Below are positions 9,598 to 20,020 of a stretch of 64,000 bases of DNA, piece by piece. Location of the stretch: assembly GCA_015179125.1 (NCBI GenBank), contig WHVA01000053.1, positions 124,001-188,000 on the forward strand, given 5' to 3'. The notes under the pieces were generated by a model that was not told the DNA's origin, did no database searches, and was given only the letters and a program-made list of their open reading frames with translations. Position numbers and translations under genes: made by a program. The DNA is from Gautieria morchelliformis. Taxonomy: Eukaryota > Basidiomycota > Agaricomycetes > Gomphales > Gomphaceae. Each line of letters opens with the position of its first letter. The first letter of the stretch is position 1.

Positions 9598-11012
9598 AAG
9601 GGCACAACAGACCTTGACCAATGTGTGGTATTCTGAATGCTACGTAGTGACAGTGTAAGGTAAGATGTGATAGGAACCGCTGGCCAGTTCCCACGCATGA
9701 ACTGTACAGTGGGTCCCTAAGGGGCCCACTGGGATTAAGTAATAACTATGTACATAGGTTATTTACACCCTCCCCCTCTATAGACAACTTCAAGAGTTAT
9801 AGAGGTCCTCCATGATGGAGTCCTCTAATGATTCTGATATGATGATGTTGGCATTGTAAGGGGCCAGTGGAGCACGCGACTCCGCTGGGGGCACCTCCGC
9901 GTCTGCGGGGGTGTTTGGGTGCAGCGGCTCTACCTCACCAACGGCAGGGGATTCTGCCTGGTTGTCGAGGCTGGTGTCCTTGTGGAGTATGGCCTTGATG
10001 GCCAGGTCATCGGCCTGTGGGGGTGGCCGGATGCTCGCAAGCTCCTGGTTGAGCTGAGCGTGAGTGAGCGGTAGTGGCACTGCGGCTCTCACATGGCTGG
10101 TCTTGAGGATCTTTTGCTGACCCTCTCGGGCGGAAGCACTGAATGCTGCACCAGTGAGACTGCATTGAACATAATGTTCAATGCGAGCCACTCGCTTGCT
10201 TGTGATGCCGGCATAGCAGGCTAGCCACTACGCGATCTCGGTGAGCAGGATGTCTGGGCCAGCCCAGCCTCTCATGGGATATGGGGCCATGATGGACAGC
10301 CGCAGGCTGGTGCTCTACGGCGTCAGGCATTCCCTAGCATTGATGAAGCTCGACCATTGGTTGGTCGAGCTGAACAAGTTGAAGAGCCTCAACTTGAGGG
10401 GTGACGTGACCCCTTTGACCTGGGGTGCGAGGGCCTTCAACCACATCCAGACATCCATGTCTGCGAGTTTAAGGCTTCCATCCGTGTTGTCATGGATGGT
10501 GGAGGGAATTCCTTCAGGGTTGTGTATCCAACCCTTCAGGATGGCCACAATGTCGAGCAGGGTACCGCTCACTATCACAAAACAATCCCGTTTGGGATTG
10601 CGAGCGCGTTGCTTGCGCTTGATGCGCTTGAACACGCCGATCATTTCATGTGTGCGCAGGTACTGTGGCGTGTCCTTCGTGCACAGTCGGAGCTTGACAA
10701 AGCGTGCGTCGTTGAGCAGGCAGACATTTTACCACTGCATACGTGGCTGCGGTGCCTTTCCTACTGGGTGTGGTAGGAAGCCCGTCTCGGAGATCGGCAG
10801 GTCTCCAAGTGGTATGATCTCTCCTTCCCCTGGGTAGGGAGGGTGAACTGTCCCTGCCGGTGGCGGCAGGTCCACGTGAGGCCTGATGTACTGGGCCTCG
10901 ACCAGCGCTACCTGCCGTTGTAGGGCAGGGTCGTTGATGGTGTGCGACGGTGACACCGCTAGGTAGGCGCTGATTGCACTCTCCCTCGCAATGGCTGGGC
11001 CATTGTATGTGT
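9598..11012 (-). mobile_element. Element B3: 3' fragment of a B-family gypsy element
   Basis: Minus-strand remnant: the start of a 3' LTR (9598-9767), a polypurine tract (9768-9785, GAGGGGGAGGG on the minus strand) and most of the family's extra ORF3. It is cut at the left by F1, inside the LTR, and at the right by repeat M1. The LTR matches those of B1 and B2 (TGTAAATAACC, then CCCAGTGGGCCCCTTAGGG). Confidence 0.8.
9790..10990 (-). pseudogene. B-family ORF3, copy in B3 (broken)
   Basis: Decayed copy of the accessory ORF also present in B1 and B2. Recognisable blocks in order: INDPALQRQVALVEAQYIRP, GWIHNPEGIPSTIHDN, DVWMWLKALAPQVKG, RIEHYVQCSLTGAAFSASAR and the C-terminus SLEDSIMEDLYNS ending at 9790. 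Frameshifts or stops separate at least three segments (9790-10191, 10315-10644, 10729-10956). The N-terminal coiled-coil part is missing because repeat M1 begins at 11013. Function unknown. Confidence 0.75.
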
Positions 11013-11990
11013 TTTTAGATTAAGGTGTCAATTAGTGCCTTTTAACAAGTAGAATCTATTGCTCAGTGATTGAAACCACTGCGTTCATCCCTCTTCTATG
11101 TGCTGACTAAGCCTTTCGAGGCGCGTCCAGCACTGATGAATGAGAGTCACGTGACCGTGTCGACAGAAGAATGGTGTCGATCCAAGGGATAGTCAAATCA
11201 AAAGCGTTCGCTTTTAAGGTAGTATAGAGTAAACAGTGATAGTAGACCCTTGACGAAGATTTGGAATAAACTATCAAGATATGAGCTCTGTAGCTATCAA
11301 ACAAGACTACAGTAATTTCAGGAGGCAGAAATAATCGATTCTGGATTATTTCATTCATACATGTGTACTAGCTATTTATACTATGTTGATAGTAACTACT
11401 AGTGTTCAAGATATGGGATGGATGGGTCGAAAAACTACTTTGTAACTAAGGGGTGACTAATTTATAGTCATAAAGTCATGGGGTGATGGGGATGGTATCA
11501 GGATTGTCTGGGCTTTGGAATAGAGATCTGTACCTAGTATACAAAGCCCCTGTCCACATGATGTTAAGATAGTAATCAGTCAGACATGTCATGGGGTTTA
11601 AATAGGAAAATGAATCTGAGTTTACCCTGCCCAGCATATATGCTGGGCTTGGAGATGGGGCCGCTGTCTCTGTGCCCTTTCTGTGGGGCAGCTGATTGAG
11701 TCTGTATACTGCAGGTGACATTCTCAGGTCGCTCCACAGCATCCTATACTCCTGCGCAGTCTATTGTTCTCTGCGGCGTTTGGTGCCCGCACCCCTCGGT
11801 GCCTATGGCCTGGCGCCTGTCGACGTGATGGCCGATGCCATCACTCGATATGCGCGCCGTCCCTGATCGACCGCACGTGGTTGACGCTCGAACTCCTGTA
11901 TATTACCCGATCTATGGGTAATATAGCGTGTCGTAAAATTCGTGTGATCGTCGTCTGCGTCGACATCTATTATAAATGTCATTTTTTTGT
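11013..11990 (-). repeat. Repeat M1 (long LTR-like repeat)
   Basis: One of three diverged copies of a ~0.95-kb repeat (the others are at 18598-19523 and 20021-20962). Shared blocks include a TATA-like AGTATAAATAGCTA, TTGTTTGATAGCTACAGAGC and, near the start, CGACAGGCGCCAGGCC. M1 and M3 share a stem-loop (11900-11924 here) whose stem differs in sequence but not in pairing. The right boundary is approximate. It is probably an LTR of an unplaced retroelement; not proven. Confidence 0.5.
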
Positions 11991-12300
11991 TTCTTTTTAA
12001 TCTTTTTCTTTTCTTTTCTTTATTAGCTTCTTTTTATATATAGATGATTAAAAATAGGGTAGTTGCGTTTATCACAACATGTGTATGCCCACTCCACTCC
12101 TGACACATGTCCGCATCCCCGCAGCCCTCGCCTATACATGCATCTCAACCCACCACCTTGGCACCATTCAGGGACAATTTCTGAAGCTTCGGCTTTGGAA
12201 ACTTGGCCAGGCCCTTGGCATGTGCTTGGGTTGGGTCCAGATCTTGGGTCAGAGCTGAAGCCAAGGCTAGAAATGTCCTCGGGAGGGGGTTCCCCTGACA
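11991..12300 (-). repeat. Element C 3' LTR (partial)
   Basis: Begins TGTCAGGGGAACCCCC at 12300 right after a C-rich tract on the plus strand (a polypurine tract on the minus strand, 12301-12315). It contains TATATATAAAAAG near the left end and is cut by M1. The end of the LTR is lost. Confidence 0.6.
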
Positions 12301-12713
12301 TCACCCCCCCTCTAGAGTGCCGCATCCTCGAAACACAGGACATTATCAAATGGAAAGCTGTTGACTTGACCCTTCGGGGTGCTCCTGGGTGTGTTCGGTA
12401 AAATTCCTGCACTTTGGCTGGTGCATGGACATCATCTTCAGAGACCCATGAGTTCTCCTGTTACTGGTAGCCTTCCCACTTGACTAAGAACTGGAGGTGA
12501 CCTCATAGGGGGTGGCTATTGAGGCTCTTGTCAATGACATAGTGTTCCTTCCTGTCGACAATTTCTGGTGGCGGCAGGGGTCTGGCTCTTTGGCCTAGGA
12601 TCGGGACTTCTGGGGCTGGGAGGAGTTTCATGATGTTGAACACTGGGTGCATCCAAGCCATTGAAGCAGGCAGGTGCAGCTGATACGTGTTCTTCCCAAC
12701 CTTCCGAATCACT
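12301..12713 (-). pseudogene. Element C chromodomain segment
   Basis: Encodes the end of the integrase C-terminal domain (YQLHLPASMAWMHPVFNIMK) and a chromodomain (YVIDKSLNSHPL, stop, GHLQFLVKWEGYQ, stop, QENSWVSEDDV), then EFYRTHPGAPRR. The first stop is TGA where element E has CGA, fitting C-to-T decay. The upstream part resumes at 13224 beyond solo LTR O. Confidence 0.8.
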
Positions 12714-12718
12714 GTAAA

Positions 12719-13218
12719 GGTCAGGGGACACCCTGTTTTCCAGTTCCGACACCACACCAAGTTCTGACTCCATTTCTGACTCCATTTCCGACTCCGCTTC
12801 CCGTTCCACTCCAATCTCAGACTCCGCATTCGGAAATGATTCCGCTTATGGGAGAACTTCCACCAGTTCGGTTCGCTTTGCCAATTCCACTCCACTTTCC
12901 GACTTCCGCTCTCGGAACAGTGTTGAAAGTCAAGCGACTTGCATAGTAGGTGGCATCCAGGGTCGATCAAGGGTCAGGGAGGTCAGGGGGATGCAGGGCT
13001 GATGGAGAATGCCAAGTGTTGTCCCTGGCTGTGGAGCATAGTATAATACGGGCTCGCTGGCATTGGGGGTCCTTAGACTTTTCTCTTCGGATTTCCCCTT
13101 GTCAGGTGAGAATCCCTTCTCTTGTATACTCTGTTCATTTATACATACTTTGGATTTCCCCTTGTCAGTCAGTTGTGTGGTAGTGTGGACTCCACAGCCA
13201 GCTAGGGTTGCCCTTACA
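12719..13218 (+). repeat. Solo LTR O (E family)
   Basis: 500 bp, from GTCAGGGGACACC to GGGTTGCCCTTACA, flanked by a perfect GTAAA duplication (12714-12718 and 13219-13223). Similar along its length to the 491-bp LTRs of element E. The first base is G instead of T. It interrupts element C between the integrase C-terminus and the chromodomain. Confidence 0.9.
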
Positions 13219-13223
13219 GTAAA

Positions 13224-13511
13224 GGGGCTGAGGTATCAGTGGGCCAGCTTAGCTGAAGGCTGGGTGGTTCGGATGTTGCTGGCATCAAGGAAGACTTGGT
13301 CACCGACTGTGTACTCCGGAGCCAGGACTTGGCATTGGTTGTAATACCAGGCCATGTCATCTTTCGCTTTGACCAGTGCTGTGGGTGCTTCCATGAGCAA
13401 GGCTTCCATCTGGTCCTGGAATTTGTTCACAGCTTCCACCCAAGAGTTCGGCTGGTCGGGTTAGAAGCCCATCTGAGGCTGCCAGCCTGTGTTGAGCATG
13501 AATGGGGTTTC
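13224..13511 (-). pseudogene. Element C integrase C-terminal segment
   Basis: Encodes EAVNKFQDQMEALLMEAPTA, then KAKDDMAWYYNQ and VGDQVFLDASNIRTTQPSAK, equivalent to the E segment at 51550-51770. An in-frame TGA follows LAH where E has Arg. Bounded by O on the left and J1 on the right. Confidence 0.8.
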
Positions 13512-14173
13512 TGTTATGACCGTTCATTTCTGACTTCCGACCTCCAGTTCCGCAACACTTTCCGCCCCTCCGTTATTTCCGACATTCCGCCCCTTGTACA
13601 TTTCCCTTGTTCTTTCGACTCTATTACTCAGACCTACCGGACCCACCTCACCGTTCATCAAGACCATATGTCCGGCCCTCCTTGTGTTTTGTTGTCAGAT
13701 ATGTTTTCCCGACCCCTTGTTCTTTGCCATTGTTCTACCTTACCCTGAACCCCCCTTGTAGTCCCATTGTTCCCAATAGTTAGTTCCCACGCATTGTCTA
13801 CTCGACTTCTGCTTCCCCCGGAATTTGCTTAGTACCATATCATTACCTGTTGCCTCAGCTCTTTGTATAAAAGCCTGTCATGTAGGTCTCTTATTCTGCA
13901 ATCAGATAATCGCCTTCGATACTTGATTTCCTTCGCTCCATCTCCTGTTCTTAGCACAGCGAGTCTAGCAAGATCTCAGTCTCTCTCCGCCTTCCGTCTT
14001 CCGCCTTCGGCCTCAGTTCCGACCCAAGTTCCGACCAACCTTTGGTTCAGTACTTTCCAACTTCCGACTCAGTTCCGAAATACTTAGGACGATAGTTCAT
14101 TGGGGGCGCAACCTACAAGTTGAAGCCGCTGTCCTTTCGAGTTCCGACTTAGTGGAAATCTCGATACGTAACA
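13512..14173 (+). repeat. Solo LTR J1
   Basis: 662 bp, TGTTATGACCG...GATACGTAACA, with perfect GTTTC duplication (13507-13511 and 14174-14178). Has a TATAAAAG box near 13867 and a conserved motif GCGCAACCTACAAGTTGAAG near the 3' end. Nearly the same sequence recurs at 27385-28038. Inserted in element C. Confidence 0.92.
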
Positions 14174-14178
14174 GTTTC

Positions 14179-14316
14179 TCAGGTTGAGGAGTGGATGTGG
14201 TTATTGTACTGGAACTCCGCGAGTGGGAGGAGTTCATCCCAATTGTCCTGCCTCTTGTTCACAAAGAGCCAAAGGTACTGCTCGAGCTCTTGGTTGACAC
14301 GTTCCGTCTGGCCGTC
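14179..14316 (-). pseudogene. Element C integrase segment with catalytic Glu
   Basis: Encodes [20 protein letters not shown] and [16 protein letters not shown], the part of the integrase core holding the third acidic residue. It is separated from the rest of the core (18407-18597) by element D and from the C-terminal part by J1. Confidence 0.8.
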
Positions 14317-14790
14317 TGTCAGGGGAACACCAATCACACACTGCTTATCGCGTGTGCATTATTGCATGCATTGTCGCATTGTGCATTATTGCATGCATTA
14401 TCGCAGTGTGCATTATTGCAGTGAGCATTATTGCAGCATGTTGTTGGTGGCCCCTGAGCTTCTCCTAGCCTTCGGCATCCTTCTGTCTTGTGTTCCATTT
14501 ATTTCCCTTCCTGTTCCAGCCCCTTCCGACAACATTCCTTCCTTATCTGTCCAGCCCTGTTATCACTGGCGTGGTTGCTTATGTAACTCAGGCATTTGGT
14601 GATTGGGTTAGCATGCCCGAGTTTACTTATAGTCGTAGTTAGGTGGCGAAGGGGTTCCTTAGAGTTTTCTCTTTGGATCCCCCTTCGCCAGGTATGTCTG
14701 TGTCCTGTATATAGTTCTCTATCTTACTTTGGATCCCCCTTTGCCAGTTTGCCACTTGAGTGTAGAGTGTCTGCCTAGGTTGCCCTTATA
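14317..14790 (+). repeat. Element D 5' LTR
   Basis: 474 bp, TGTCAGGGGAACACC...TTGCCCTTATA. Near its start is an array of three to four ~29-bp units built on GTGCATTATTGCATGCATT (about 14336-14440). AGAGTTTTCT at 14661-14670 is complementary to the primer site just outside the LTR. Confidence 0.85.
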
Positions 14791-14803
14791 GTAGAAAACT
14801 CTC
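14791..14803 (+). other. Element D primer-binding site, self-priming type
   Basis: AGAAAACTCT (14793-14802), directly after the LTR, is the exact complement of AGAGTTTTCT in the LTR. Element E has a different base pair at one position in both partners, so pairing is kept. Confidence 0.6.
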
Positions 14804-14908
14804 TCTAGAGCACCGGTTGCGAAATCGCCCAACTTCGAATCGAACACCCTTCGAAAGCAGCGATTTTAGCAATCCTTTCTCATACCCTGTCACCCCCTAA
14901 CACTTACC

Positions 14909-15547
14909 ATGGACGACTTGCCATCTGCTGCTGAAGTTTTGGACCACTTGGTGGCGATAGAGCAAGAGTTGATGAGAGAGAGGCAGGAAAAACAAGATCT
15001 GGAGATGAGGTTGAACACCCTGCAGGCTATGACCACTGGGCTGATGGCTGGACTCCCTAGTCACGTTCGCGCCTCCTCAAAGCGAACAGCTGAGCCAGCA
15101 AAGCCCTCTGAATACGATGGGGGTCGTGCAAATGGTTGCAACTTCATCCAGTTGTGCAGCCTCTACCTGGGTGTGTGTGCGAGTGACTTCCCAGACAAGC
15201 AGTCGCAGATCCTTTGGGCGATGTCCTTCATGAAAACAGGGAGGGCTGCGACTTTTGCCACTCACGCATTCACTCATGAAGCAAAGCATGGCATGCCGCT
15301 CTACACGACCTGGAAGGATTTTGTTGAAGCATTTCGCCAGCAGTTTTACCACCTACACGAGGCCACCGATGCGTTGAATCAACTGGAATTGCACCAGTAC
15401 CACCAGGGCAAGCGTTCAGTTGACGAATACATCGATGGGTTCGAAGAGCTGGTTGAGAAGGCTGAATACACAGATGGGCGATCGATTGTGATGAAGTTCT
15501 GTCGAGGTCTCGAACCTGCAATCCAATCCAGAGTCGCATTGTATTGA
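14909..15547 (+). pseudogene. Element D gag (truncated by stop)
   Basis: Starts MDDLPSAAEVLDHLVAIEQE with a short coiled coil, then the capsid-like region with PAKPSEYDGGRANGCNFIQL, ILWAMSFMKTGRAATFATHA, RQQFYHLHEATDALNQLE and IDGFEELVEKAEYTDG, all matching element E gag. It stops at 15547, and a frameshifted tail continues to about 15765 before a deletion removes the zinc knuckle. Confidence 0.8.
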
Positions 15548-15766
15548 TGTTGGATGGCAGGCCAAAGGACGATGACCCTTCTGCATGGTATGGAGTGGTG
15601 AGAACAGTTACACTCACACGTGTGGCCAATGAAGTGTTCCAGGGACCTAGGGTGACAAACAGTGGCCCTCCCCCACCACCAGTTTTTCGCAAGGCAGGTG
15701 AATCACACACCAGGTTCACCAGTCAACTCTCTTCAAGGCCAGTGATAATGCCAGTGCCTGTACAAT

Positions 15767-17656
15767 GTTTATGGCACTCCCAACGAGGGTGGAGCAATTC
15801 ACAATGTTGTTGATGTCATCCTGCGATTCCGCAACCACTCTGAATGTGCTGTCTTCTCCGTTACGAACCTTGGGAAGCACAAGATGATCCTTGGCTATCC
15901 ATGGCTCTGGGAGCACAACCCGGAGGTTAACTGGCGAATGCAGGAGGTGACACTGAGTAGATGCCCTGCGCAGTGCCACACCTGCAGAGCGACATTGCGG
16001 AAAGAACAGAGGGAGGAGGCAAGGATATGTGCATGCCGCATGGGCCCCCTGCCTCAGATGGTGGAAGAGGAAGAGGGCGACACAGAAGGAGATGAGCCAG
16101 GTGATGTTGCACCCCTTCTGGAGCCAGGCAACTGCCTGTTTGCAACTGTGTCCACGCCCAATGTACCTGTACCCATTATCACAGCCACCACAACCACTTC
16201 ACAGCAGCTAGCTGAGAAGGCCCTTCACAGTGTACCCCCAGTGGAAAAGGAACTCATCCCTCCATACCTCTGTGACTTCGAGGATGTCCTTGCTAAAGAG
16301 TCCTTTGATTCACTTCCTGAACGCAGGACATGGAACCATGCAATTGAGCTCGAGCCAGGAGCCAAGCCATCTGCATGCAAGGTTTACCCACTTGCCCCCA
16401 GTGAACGGTCACAGCTGGATGAATTCCTACAGGAGAACCTGCGCACTGGCTGCATTTGCCCCTCGAAATCACCTATGGCCAGCCCAGTGTTCTTCATCAA
16501 GAAGAAGGATGGGTTGCTGCGACTGGTCCAGGATTATCATGTGCTCAATGCCATGACAGTGAAGAACCGCTATCCCCTTCCCATCATTTCTGAGCTCATT
16601 GTGCAGCTTCATGGAGCGAAATACTTCACCAAGCTAGATGTGCAATGGGGCTTTAATAATGTGTGGATAAAGGATGAAGATGAGTGGAAGGCTGCATTCC
16701 ACACTAATCGCGGCCTCTTTGAACCCCTCGTCATGTTCTTTGGACTCACAAACAGCCCTGTGACATTCCAGACCATGATGAATGACATCTTCCAAGACCT
16801 CATCATGGAAGAGCATGTGTGTGTGTACCTGGATGACATCCTGATCTTCACCGACACCCTTGAGGAGCATCGCCGACTTCTGCGAATAGCCCTTGAGCGC
16901 CTACGGCAGCACAAGCTCTATCTTCGCCCTGAGAAATGTGAATTCAAGTGAATGAAGATTGAGTACCTTGGGCTTATTGTGTCACATTGCAAGGTGGAGA
17001 TGGACCCTGTCAAGGTCGCAGGTGTCATGGACTGGCCAACCCTGGCAAATCGCAAGGAGGTGCAGGCCATCCTGGGATTTGCCAACTTTTATCGCTGGTT
17101 CGTCGAGGGCTTCTCACATCATGTGCGACCCCTGTTCAAGCTCACCAAGAAGGACATACAATGGTCATGGGGTGATCGCGAACAGCAGGCATTTGATGGG
17201 CTAAAGCTGCGATTCACATCAACGCCGATCCTGCACTTTGCAGATGACAATCAACCATACTGGGTGGAGGCTGACAGTTCAGATGTCGCCACTGGTACAG
17301 TCCTGTCCCAGCGATCTCCAGATGACGACAAATGGCATCCCATTGTGTTTTACTCCAAGAGTCTTACTCCTGTGGAGCGAAATTATGAGATTCATGACAA
17401 GGAGATGCTGGCGATTATTCGCCCCCTAGAGGAATGGCAACATTTCCTTGAAGGCACTAAGCATCGCATTGAGATCTGGACAGACCACAAGAACCTGGAG
17501 TATTTTTGCACTGCAAAGAAGCTTAACCACAGGCAGGCTAGATGGTCCCTCTACTTGTCGCGTTTTGATTTCGAGCTTCACCATCAGCCTGGTGTCACAA
17601 TGGGGCAAGTCAGACGCACTGTCGCGGTGCTCAGACCATGGGTCAGGGTCAGGTGA
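15767..17656 (+). pseudogene. Element D pol: protease remnant, RT, RNase H
   Basis: Opens with the second half of the protease (YGTPNEGGAI, GYPWLWEHNPEVNW); the catalytic DSGA half is deleted. RT follows with VCVYLDDILIFTDTLEEH. An in-frame TGA at 16949-16951 sits where E has CGG. RNase H is present (WVEADSSDVATGTVLSQ, EIWTDHKNLEYF). The frame breaks near 17605. Confidence 0.85.
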
Positions 17657-18239
17657 CAACAGCAATTTGATGCTCCTACGCCCAGAGCTGTTCATTGTTT
17701 GTGCCCTGGAGGGGCTCACCCTGGTGGGGGAAGAACGTGGGATTATTTGCGACATGAAGAAGGCATTTGGAGATGGGTCACTGGAGGACGAGGTCGCAGG
17801 GGTGGTAACGAAGCTGCAAGAGTCTGGTGGGAAATCACTGGTGTCTTCAGAGTGGGCTGAGATGGATGGGTTGCTCACATTCCAAGGTAAAGTGTACGTT
17901 CCAGATGTCCAGGACCTTAGGCGACGAATTATCGCCCCACCATGATTTGCAGGTGGCTGGTCATCCTGGGTGATGGAAGACCCTCGAGCTCATCTCATGA
18001 AATTACTGGTGGCCCCACATGTCACAGTATATTGGCAAGTACTTTATGGCTATGGAGAGAATTCTTGGGAAAATGAGGGCGATGTCCAAGCTCCTGACCT
18101 CATTGCTGACTTCTACCATTCGCATCCAGGCACCCCTCATTGCATTCCCTCCTTGGAGGCTGTCACCTTTCAGAATTGCATCCCTGTTCCACCAGTGGGA
18201 CTCCATGCGTTGGGTTGCTGCATTCTAGAGGGGGGGTGA
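17604..18239 (+). pseudogene. Element D integrase/chromodomain remnant
   Basis: After the frameshift the protein resumes as DALSRCSDHGSGSGDNSN and runs to DLRRRIIAPP (17945). A broken zinc-binding stretch follows (WWPHMSQYIGKY in one frame). At about 18040 the sequence jumps straight into the chromodomain end (YGYGENSWENEGDVQAPDLI). The integrase catalytic core, roughly 1.3 kb by comparison with E, is missing. Confidence 0.75.
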
Positions 18240-18401
18240 TGTCAGGGGAACACCAATCACACACTGCTTATCGTGCATTATCGCATGCATTATCATCGCC
18301 AGGTATGTCTGTGTCCTGTATATAGTTCTCTATCTTACTTTGGATCTCCCTTTGCCAGTTTGCTGCTTGAGTGTAGAGCGTCCACCTAGGTTGCCCTTAT
18401 A
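18240..18401 (+). repeat. Element D 3' LTR (internally deleted)
   Basis: 162 bp. The first ~56 bases and the last ~105 bases match the 5' LTR; the middle is missing. It ends TTGCCCTTATA before CTGTC. Confidence 0.85.
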
Positions 18402-18406
18402 CTGTC

Positions 18407-18597
18407 CCCCTGTGGGTGATAGGTGGTGGTTGTTGCCAGCCTGATCCCAAGCATATGGTACAGTTCTCAGGTGAGCTTGGCCACAAACTGGGGGCCTTGG
18501 TAGGAACTACCTGGCGTGGGAGCCCATGCAGTTTCCAGACATTCCCAAGGAACAGTCGGGCTGCTCCAAGGGCTGTTACTGTGGTCATTGTCCGGGT
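18407..18597 (-). pseudogene. Element C integrase core segment
   Basis: Encodes MTTVTALGAARLFLGNVWKL and HGLPRQVVPTKAPSLW, the middle of the core where related elements have SDRGPQF; here that Asp box is damaged. Bounded by D on the left and M2 on the right. Confidence 0.75.
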
Positions 18598-19523
18598 TGT
18601 TAGAATAAATGGGATAATTATCTCACATCATTCTATGGTCTAACAAATCATCTACTGAATTTATTATCTGGGAGAAATCATCCATGCACCAGTAGCAGTG
18701 TCTGCCCTGGAAAGCAGGCACCTGGGCCCTGGTCAGTAGAATAAATTGCTATGGGACTTATAGTGTCATATAGGGACATCGTATGCAATGGAAATCACAG
18801 TACATAGTCCTATCTATGGACATACTGAATAGCTACATCAGGAGAGAGGTACAGAGATGGCAAATGCCTTGCCAAGGCTGCTGTAGGCATACAGCACAGG
18901 AGACACAAGATCTTTTCCTATTCTATTCCCCTGACTAGCTCCACTGATTACAAACTATATTTCATGTTGATAGGAGCTTTGTATGCTGCTCCAATGTCCC
19001 AGCTTAAATACTTGTCAGTAGGAAAAGTATCCCCATCACTGTTCCTGCCCCATGGCTGTATGCAGCCTGTGGAGCATTTCCTATATCAAAGGACATTATT
19101 CCGACCCATTCTCTTACTATCTTGAACACTGGCAGTCAATACTATTATATTATAAGTAGCTACCATAAATGTACAAACAAAACATCCAGAAAAACCACTG
19201 TTTCACCCCCTGAAGTACCTGTAGACTTGTTTGATAGCTACAGAGCTTAATTCTTGATAGTTTTCTCTAATTCTTTGTTGAGAGTCTACTATAACTTGTT
19301 ACACTATATGTTCCAAAAGCGAACGCTTTGGACCCCTTGTTCCTCTGTTCTCACCTGTTTCCTCCTCGACTCAGTCACATGACCTACTCCAAGTGGTGAC
19401 GTGCTCGCTCCACAGGGATTAGTCAGCTCACGCATACATCGCACACAGGGGTGCACGAAGGATACCCAATCCCTGAGCAATCAAAATACATCTATTCTGA
19501 TCTATCTGATATCAATTCTAAAA
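18598..19523 (+). repeat. Repeat M2 (long LTR-like repeat)
   Basis: Starts TGTTAGAATAAATGGG and ends with AATTCTAAAA, giving a short terminal inverted repeat (TTAGAAT/ATTCTAA). It interrupts element C's integrase; flanks CGGGT and GGGAT only loosely resemble a duplication. Similar to M1 and M3 in its 3' two thirds, including a TATA-like stretch near 19155. No ORF supported. Confidence 0.6.
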
Positions 19524-20017
19524 GGGATGAGGTGGGACCTTTTGCTTACTAGGTCCACTACACACATGACTGCATTGTACCCATAGGATTTGGGAACTGG
19601 GAGCAGGACTAGCTCGCCCATAAAGGGTCGGTGTTGGACCTTGGTGTGTAGGCAGAGGTCGCAGGACTTTGCATACTGGCTGACATACCTCGACATCTGT
19701 GGCCATCAATAGTTCCGCACCACCAGTTCCAATGTCTTCCACCTCCTAGCATTCCCGGCTACCTGAGTGTTATGGTGCTGGGACATGATTTGGTGCCAAA
19801 GGTCATGCACATCTGGGACGTAGATTTTTCGCTGGAACTGCAACAGCCCATCCCTCTCCGACCACTCGGTACTTCGTACTGAGCTGGAGTGCCCCTTCTG
19901 GAGGTCCTCCGCTGCCTTCACCACCAACTCTGCACTCTCCCCATCTTGGAAGCCTCTGCAGCTGTCTTGGAGGATATCAGCTTCTTTGCCCATGACACCA
20001 TAGATATCGGCATGCAC
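19524..20017 (-). pseudogene. Element C integrase N-terminal segment
   Basis: Encodes, right to left, EWSERDGLLQFQRKIYVPDV, then the zinc-binding region (SQHHNTQVAGNARRWKTLEL, CDLCLHTKVQHRP) and the start of the core (MCVVDLVSKRSHLIP). Two overlapping frames are needed, so there is a frameshift near 19700. Upstream sequence is lost at repeat M3. Confidence 0.75.
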
Positions 20018-20020
20018 AAG

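Larger units (their letters stand above)
14317..18401 (+). mobile_element. Element D: internally deleted chromodomain gypsy element
   Basis: Complete from LTR to LTR, flanked by CCGTC (14312-14316) and CTGTC (18402-18406), a 5-bp duplication with one mismatch. Order: LTR, primer site, gag, protease remnant, RT, RNase H, truncated integrase, chromodomain remnant, polypurine tract (AGAGGGGGGGTGA), LTR. The protease active site and zinc knuckle, most of the integrase core and about 310 bp of the 3' LTR are deleted. It interrupts element C's integrase on the opposite strand. Confidence 0.9.
11991..20017 (-). mobile_element. Element C: shattered minus-strand chromodomain gypsy element
   Basis: Collinear pieces of one gypsy pol, read right to left: 20017-19524, 18597-18407, 14316-14179, 13511-13224, 12713-12301, then a 3' LTR (12300 leftward). 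The gaps are insertions M2, D, J1 and O, three of them with recognisable 5-bp duplications. Upstream pol and gag are missing, because repeat M3 abuts at 20021. It is closely related to E and D by protein and by LTR start (TGTCAGGGGAAC). Numerous stops. Confidence 0.85.

Noticed and set aside
9378-9698. ORFs inside LTR F1
   Set aside because: Not preserved in the F2 and F3 copies; they are non-coding LTR sequence.
14336-14440. CRISPR-like array in the D LTR
   Set aside because: Units are directly adjacent and self-similar throughout with no unique spacers; an ordinary tandem repeat in a eukaryotic LTR.
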